A stretch of 15,155 nt of DNA from Anaerolinea sp. GTDB lineage: Bacteria; Chloroflexota; Anaerolineae; JAAEKA01. Under the pieces are notes generated by a model, which worked only from the letters and a program-made list of their open reading frames with translations, ran no database searches and was not told the DNA's origin. How positions within the stretch are numbered: position 1 is the first letter of the stretch; each line of letters opens with the position of its first letter. Location of the stretch: NCBI GenBank assembly GCA_014879765.1, contig JACSRL010000283.1, forward strand, positions 1 to 15,155, in the 5' to 3' direction. This document shows positions 11,159 through 15,155 of the stretch, one piece after another. The translations under genes were made by a program, and so were the position numbers.

Positions 11159-12238
11159 ATGTCCCACACCAGACTCTTCATCCCCGGCCCCAGCGAAGTG
11201 CGTCCTGAGATCCTGCAGGCCCAGACCGCGCCCATGATCGGCCACCGCAGCGGCGACTGCGACGCGCTGATCGCCAGCGTCGAGGCCAAGCTCCAACAGG
11301 TCTTTATGACCGCCAACCGGGTCTACATCCTGGCGTCCTCCGGTTCCGGCCTGCAAGAGGCCGCGATCCGCAACAGCGTGCGCGCCGGCCAGCGGGTGGC
11401 CTGCTTCGTCAACGGCGCCTTCAGCCTGCGCTGGCACGAGGTCGCGGCCGGCTGCGGCAAGGAGGCGGTGCGCTTCGACCTGCCCTGGGGCCAGCCGGTG
11501 CGGCCGGCCGACGTGGACGCGGCCCTGGCCGGCGGCGCCTGGGACGCGGTCGCCGTGGTACACAACGAGACCAGCACCGGCGTCGCCAGCCCGGTGGGGG
11601 AGATCGCGGCCCTGTTGCGCGCCAGCTACCCGGAGACCCTGCTGTTGGTGGACGCGGTCAGCAGCCTGGCCGGCGACTGGATTCCCACAGACGCCTGGGG
11701 GCTGGACATCTGTCTGACCTCGTCGCAGAAGGCGCTGGCCCTGCCCCCCGGCCTGGCCTTCGCCGCGGTCAGCGACCGCGTGCTGGCGCGGGCCAGGGAG
11801 GTGAGCGGCCGCGGCTGGTATTTCGACTTCCTGGTGCTGGAAAAATACCTGGTCAAGAACACCACCCCCGCCACGCCGGCCATCAGCCTGCTGCGCGCCG
11901 CCGATCGGCAGTTGGGCGACATCCTGGCCGAGGGGATGGACGCGCGCGTCGCGCGCCATGGCCGCCTGGCCAGCCTGACCCAGCAGTGGGCGCTGAGCCA
12001 CGGCTTCGGCCTCTTCGCGGCCGAGGGCTACCGCTCGCAGACCGTCACCTGCGTGGAGAACACCCCCGGCATCGACTACGCCGCGCTGAGCAGGTTTCTC
12101 AAAGCACGCGGCCTGGCCATCTCCAACGGCTACGGCGACCTGAAGGGCAAGACCCTGCGCATCGCGCACATGGGGGATGTGAGCGAGGCGGAGATGCAGG
12201 AGCTGCTGGACGCGCTGAGCGATTATATGGTCAACTGA
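11159..12238 (+). CDS. Class V aminotransferase, serine/alanine-glyoxylate type
   Basis: 359 residues, PLP-dependent fold type I. Evidence: N-terminal FIPGPSEV (7-14), MIGHRSGD (26-33), glycine-rich SSGSGLQEAAI (60-70), HNETSTG (135-141), LLVDAVSSL (162-170) with the PLP-contacting Asp165, and SSQKALALPPGLAF (188-201) with Lys191 as the Schiff-base lysine. The family transfers amino groups from serine or alanine (or aspartate) to glyoxylate. The exact donor cannot be fixed from sequence; cysteine desulfurase and phosphoserine transaminase are less likely from the GPGP-like start and SSQKAL.PPG motif. It starts 11 nt after the methyltransferase stop with only a weak purine-rich RBS, suggesting coupled expression. 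Joint placement with a methyl-THF enzyme hints at glycine/serine and C1 metabolism. It ends 54 nt from a convergent gene. Confidence 0.9.
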   Translation: MSHTRLFIPGPSEVRPEILQAQTAPMIGHRSGDCDALIASVEAKLQQVFMTANRVYILASSGSGLQEAAIRNSVRAGQRVACFVNGAFSLRWHEVAAGCGKEAVRFDLPWGQPVRPADVDAALAGGAWDAVAVVHNETSTGVASPVGEIAALLRASYPETLLLVDAVSSLAGDWIPTDAWGLDICLTSSQKALALPPGLAFAAVSDRVLARAREVSGRGWYFDFLVLEKYLVKNTTPATPAISLLRAADRQLGDILAEGMDARVARHGRLASLTQQWALSHGFGLFAAEGYRSQTVTCVENTPGIDYAALSRFLKARGLAISNGYGDLKGKTLRIAHMGDVSEAEMQELLDALSDYMVN

Positions 12239-12292
12239 TCAAAGTACTGCCGCTTGGGCCGGTCTCCGACCGAGCACCACGCCGACCTTCGA

Positions 12293-15155
12293 CTAAGCGC
12301 TGCCCAATCGGTCGAAGATCATCCCCGGGTGGTCGGCCCAATAGTCCGCATAGCCCTGCCCCACCAGGCTCCGGTCGTCGGTGTAGAGCGCCAGGGAGAC
12401 CTGGACGCGCAGGCCGTCGTGCTGGAAGACCTGGCGCCGGCCTGAGGGCTCCTCGAACAGGCGCTTGTAATCGTCCACTTTGCGCTGATAGTCGCTGATC
12501 TTGGTCCCCTTGGGATCGACGAAGACCAGGTGATAGTCTGCCCCGCGCTGCAGCCAGAAGACGAAGTCGGGCTTGAACTGGCGGATGCGGTTGGCCTCGG
12601 GGTCATAATAGGGCAGATGGACGTCGTCCAGCGTCTCATCCAGCTTGCTGAACAGCCACCAGTCAAAGCTGTCCAGGCTGTTGCCGGCGCTCTGGGCGTA
12701 GGCCTCCAACTGGCGCACGAAGTTCACCTCGCTCTCCTGGCGAATGATGTGCTGGATGTAGTCGATCTTCTGATCGTTGGCCAGGATCACCGGCACGTAA
12801 TAGTGGTTGGCCACGTAGCGCACTTCCAGCGCGCTGACGGCCGCGCTGGCCCGAATCTGGCTCAGCGCGGCCGTCTCGACCATCAGGTCGTCGAAGCTGA
12901 GCTGCTGGGCCGCGAACTGCTCGCGCAGCGCCTGCTCCCGCTGTTGGCGCTGCGGAAAGAGCGAGACGTTGGCGATCTCGTGGCGCAGCGCCTCGGCCAT
13001 CGGCTTGAGCAGCACGGTGATGTGTTGGAAGTGGCGGATCTCCTCTTCTAACGTCTTGAGACCCTCGACCTCGCGTGGGGTGATGTGGAAATAGCGCAGC
13101 AGCCGGGGCAGCAGCACGTCCATGCTGCCGTAGCGCCGGGCGGTGTTGGTGTTGAAGTAGCGCACCGGCTCGGCCAGGCAGCGCTCCAGCACCTGCGTCT
13201 CGGCCGGCGTGGCCCGATAGGTGGTCACCAGCAGGCGCGGGTCGGCCAGGTGGCTGGCGTAGTCTTGCAGGCGCTGCAGCTCCTCGGCGGTGATCTCGAA
13301 CTTGCGCGGCGTCCGCTCCTCCACCAGCCGGTGATCGGCGTAGCGGTAGGTGGGGATCAGCAGGGTGCGCCCTCGCGCGGCCTCGTTGACCGCCAGCGCC
13401 AGCGTCTCGGCCGCGTCCCGCCCTCCCTGCTGGTCCATCTGTTCGATGACGGTGTGCAGCGCCTTGCGATTGGTGCCCAGGATGAAGACGGTCTCCAGCG
13501 GCAGGCCACGGTCATGGACGGCCACGGCCTGGGCTTCGCTGATCTGCCGGGCATTGGCCAGCGGCCGCAGCCGGCGGCGTTTGCCGGGCAGCGGCTCGAC
13601 GCGCACGCCGCGGCCCACCGCCTGCAGGATGAACTTGAGCGCGTCCATTCCCACGCCGATGTTGATGAAGGTGATGACATTGGGCCGGTTGGAGTCCCAG
13701 CCCTCGTAGAAGCTGCGCGAGCCCAGCAGAATGTTGATGGGCGAGTCGTCGGCGTTCAGACGCTGGAAGAAGCTGTCGTCGCCGTAGCCCTCGACCACGG
13801 TGTAGCCGGACAGTTCCTCCTTCAGCCAGCCGGAGATGTCGCCGATCTTGATCAACGCAAAGGGCTGGCCGGCCGCCTTCAAACTGAGGGCAATCTCTTG
13901 TCGATTCGAGGGCCGCACCAGCGCCTCGATCTCGCCGCCGGCCGCAGTCACGGCCGCGCCCGCGTCCACGTTGAAGACGCAGCCCAGCAGATCGTCGAGC
14001 TGCAGCGACTGAAAGAGCTCCTCATCCAGCAGGAAGCGCTCCCGCTCGAAGAGCAACTCCGGGCGGCTGGCCAGCTCCAGGCGCAATTCCTCCTTGACCT
14101 GCAGCCACACGTCTTGGGCGATCTGTCCCTTGCCGATGCGCGCCAACTGGCGGAAGAAGAGCTTCAGGTCAGAATCCTTGACGTTGACCGAGTTGACCAG
14201 CGTCAACAGCAGGGGGCGGTGATACCAGCCGGCCGGCAGATGCTGATAGGAGCGCTGGACGTAGGTCAGCAGCAGCAGCGCCTTGAGCACCACCTTCTGC
14301 TTCTCCTCGTCGGTGTAGTCCTCGTCCGGGCGAAAGGCGCGGTTTTCCTGCGTCAGGATGCTGAGGTGTTTGCCATAGCCGGCCTCGATGAAGCGCGCCA
14401 GGTTGAAATCGTAGGCCGTGGTCACCTGGTCGCGCTGGTCGGTGAAGGTGGCCGAGAAGTTGAAGAGGAAGCCGTTGCGGGCCAGAATCGAATAGATGTG
14501 CTGGCGCTTGGACTCCTCCTTGTCCCCCTTGTGCGCCTCGTCCAGCAAGACAAACCAGCGGCCGTGGTTGTCGTAGTTGCGGAAGTTGACGATCTTCTCC
14601 TTCTGCACGTCGCTCAGGTTGTCCGAGCGGTAGGTGAAGACGGTCACTTCGTTGTGGCGGAAGAGGGAGGCGCCGCCCCACAGCACCTGCGAATAGTCGC
14701 GCAGCTCGGCCAGGCGGATGTGCAGGCCAAGACGTGCGGCGTTGAACTCCTCCACGTGGCTGCGCAGTTGGCTGAGCAGGTCATCGCGGTGGGTCAGCAC
14801 CAGGATGTTGTGGTTGGGGATCTCCTCCAGCCGCGCCAGCCGCCACAGCAGCTCGATCAGCTTGACGATGACCAGGGTCTTGCCGCTGCCGGTGGCCATC
14901 CAGAAGCCCAAGCGATTGGTGAAATGCTCGAAGGGGATCTTGTCGCCCAGGGCCTGGTAATGTTCCAGCAGCAGCTCACGCACCGCGCGCTTGCGGCCCA
15001 GGGGAATGTCCAGATCGGTGGGCAGGCCGTTGGCGCGGTACCACTGGAACATCTGCCCCTTGCGCGCCGCGTTGGCCCCATCCCCCTCGCCGGGGTGATA
15101 GTCGCCGAAGTTCTCGTAGTAGGTCCACAGCGCCTTGAGCGCGTTGTGCAGCGCG
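12293..15155 (-). CDS. Type III restriction Res-like helicase-nuclease, 5' end missing
   Basis: About 954 residues are visible; the frame stays open to the window edge, so the true start lies beyond it and the Met at 15050-15052 (numbered 1 here) is internal. Helicase core (SF2): Walker A FWMATGSGKT (50-59), LTHRDDLLSQL (86-96), LLDEAHKG (169-176), NFSATFTD (198-205), and later YEGWDSNRPNV and QAVGRGVRV (motifs V-VI). The extreme C-terminus has FKPDFVFWL (826-834) and LVFVDPKG (842-849): Pro828-Asp829...Asp846-x-Lys848, a PD-(D/E)xK nuclease signature as in Res subunits of type III restriction enzymes. It should translocate on DNA with ATP and cut. A Mod methyltransferase or other partner would be expected upstream, outside the window, so restriction proper versus another defence role is open. 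It converges with the aminotransferase gene; the 54-nt gap has only a weak CGGTC/GACCG stem. Confidence 0.92.
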   Translation of the reverse strand, partial: ALHNALKALWTYYENFGDYHPGEGDGANAARKGQMFQWYRANGLPTDLDIPLGRKRAVRELLLEHYQALGDKIPFEHFTNRLGFWMATGSGKTLVIVKLIELLWRLARLEEIPNHNILVLTHRDDLLSQLRSHVEEFNAARLGLHIRLAELRDYSQVLWGGASLFRHNEVTVFTYRSDNLSDVQKEKIVNFRNYDNHGRWFVLLDEAHKGDKEESKRQHIYSILARNGFLFNFSATFTDQRDQVTTAYDFNLARFIEAGYGKHLSILTQENRAFRPDEDYTDEEKQKVVLKALLLLTYVQRSYQHLPAGWYHRPLLLTLVNSVNVKDSDLKLFFRQLARIGKGQIAQDVWLQVKEELRLELASRPELLFERERFLLDEELFQSLQLDDLLGCVFNVDAGAAVTAAGGEIEALVRPSNRQEIALSLKAAGQPFALIKIGDISGWLKEELSGYTVVEGYGDDSFFQRLNADDSPINILLGSRSFYEGWDSNRPNVITFINIGVGMDALKFILQAVGRGVRVEPLPGKRRRLRPLANARQISEAQAVAVHDRGLPLETVFILGTNRKALHTVIEQMDQQGGRDAAETLALAVNEAARGRTLLIPTYRYADHRLVEERTPRKFEITAEELQRLQDYASHLADPRLLVTTYRATPAETQVLERCLAEPVRYFNTNTARRYGSMDVLLPRLLRYFHITPREVEGLKTLEEEIRHFQHITVLLKPMAEALRHEIANVSLFPQRQQREQALREQFAAQQLSFDDLMVETAALSQIRASAAVSALEVRYVANHYYVPVILANDQKIDYIQHIIRQESEVNFVRQLEAYAQSAGNSLDSFDWWLFSKLDETLDDVHLPYYDPEANRIRQFKPDFVFWLQRGADYHLVFVDPKGTKISDYQRKVDDYKRLFEEPSGRRQVFQHDGLRVQVSLALYTDDRSLVGQGYADYWADHPGMIFDRLGSA

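Noticed and set aside
10059..12169. Two long minus-strand frames opposite the methyltransferase and aminotransferase
   Set aside because: Both sense genes carry clear motifs, RBS and promoter; the antisense products are low-complexity.
12260..12272. Bidirectional terminator between the convergent genes
   Set aside because: The stem is only 5 bp (CGGTC/GACCG, loop TCC) with no T tract; too weak to call.

Overview
The window is 15,155 bases of GC-rich bacterial DNA. It is densely coded, and its gene families and abundant short palindromic repeats recall Chloroflexota (an Anaerolineae-like or Caldilinea-like lineage). The taxon is an inference from the AroK-AroB fusion, GTP-type PEP carboxykinase, an orphan lasso-B2-like protein and repeat style. 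No ribosomal RNA or other strict marker is present. Bases 1-19 are not genomic: they match the Tn5/Nextera mosaic-end adapter exactly, so real sequence begins at about base 20. The far end cuts through a gene.

Layout. (1) 20-2573, minus strand: a YacP-like NYN nuclease fused to HEAT repeats, then two tandem DUF488 proteins with coupled start and stop codons, then a dual-OB-domain protein cut by the contig start. All four look nucleic-acid related, and this is the most likely under-described module here. (2) 2657-4282, plus strand: a fused shikimate kinase/3-dehydroquinate synthase, divergent from the NYN gene across about 83 bp that holds two back-to-back promoters. Both promoters predict leaderless mRNAs. 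A 60-nt palindromic repeat pair sits in frame inside the synthase domain. (3) 4585-6429, plus: GTP-dependent PEP carboxykinase with its own strong promoter, long leader and terminator. (4) 6538-6786: a decayed stretch with an inverted repeat and the N-terminal stump of a YdhG-like (DUF1801) gene. (5) 6815-8858, minus: a two-gene operon of a lasso-B2-like transglutaminase-fold protein followed by glucose-6-phosphate dehydrogenase. (6) 9172-9846, plus: a Crp/Fnr-family regulator divergent from that operon, with a strong promoter and a leader of about 138 nt. (7) 9847-10217: a gene-free region with clustered TTGAC motifs, a GC-rich hairpin and a promoter. (8) 10218-12238, plus: a pterin-dependent methyltransferase and a class V aminotransferase in one operon. 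(9) 12293 to the end, minus: a large type III-Res-like helicase with a C-terminal PD-(D/E)xK nuclease, 5' end outside the window.

How the genes work together. PEP carboxykinase, glucose-6-phosphate dehydrogenase and AroKB connect central carbon flow (PEP, NADPH and pentose phosphates) to aromatic amino-acid synthesis. The methyltransferase and aminotransferase suggest C1/glycine-serine metabolism. The NYN/DUF488/dual-OB block and the Res-like protein are DNA/RNA-handling or defence-like. Recurrent structural themes are leaderless promoters (a -10 box about 6-7 nt before ATG, three times) and short perfect palindromes with 3-nt loops, two of them read through as protein.
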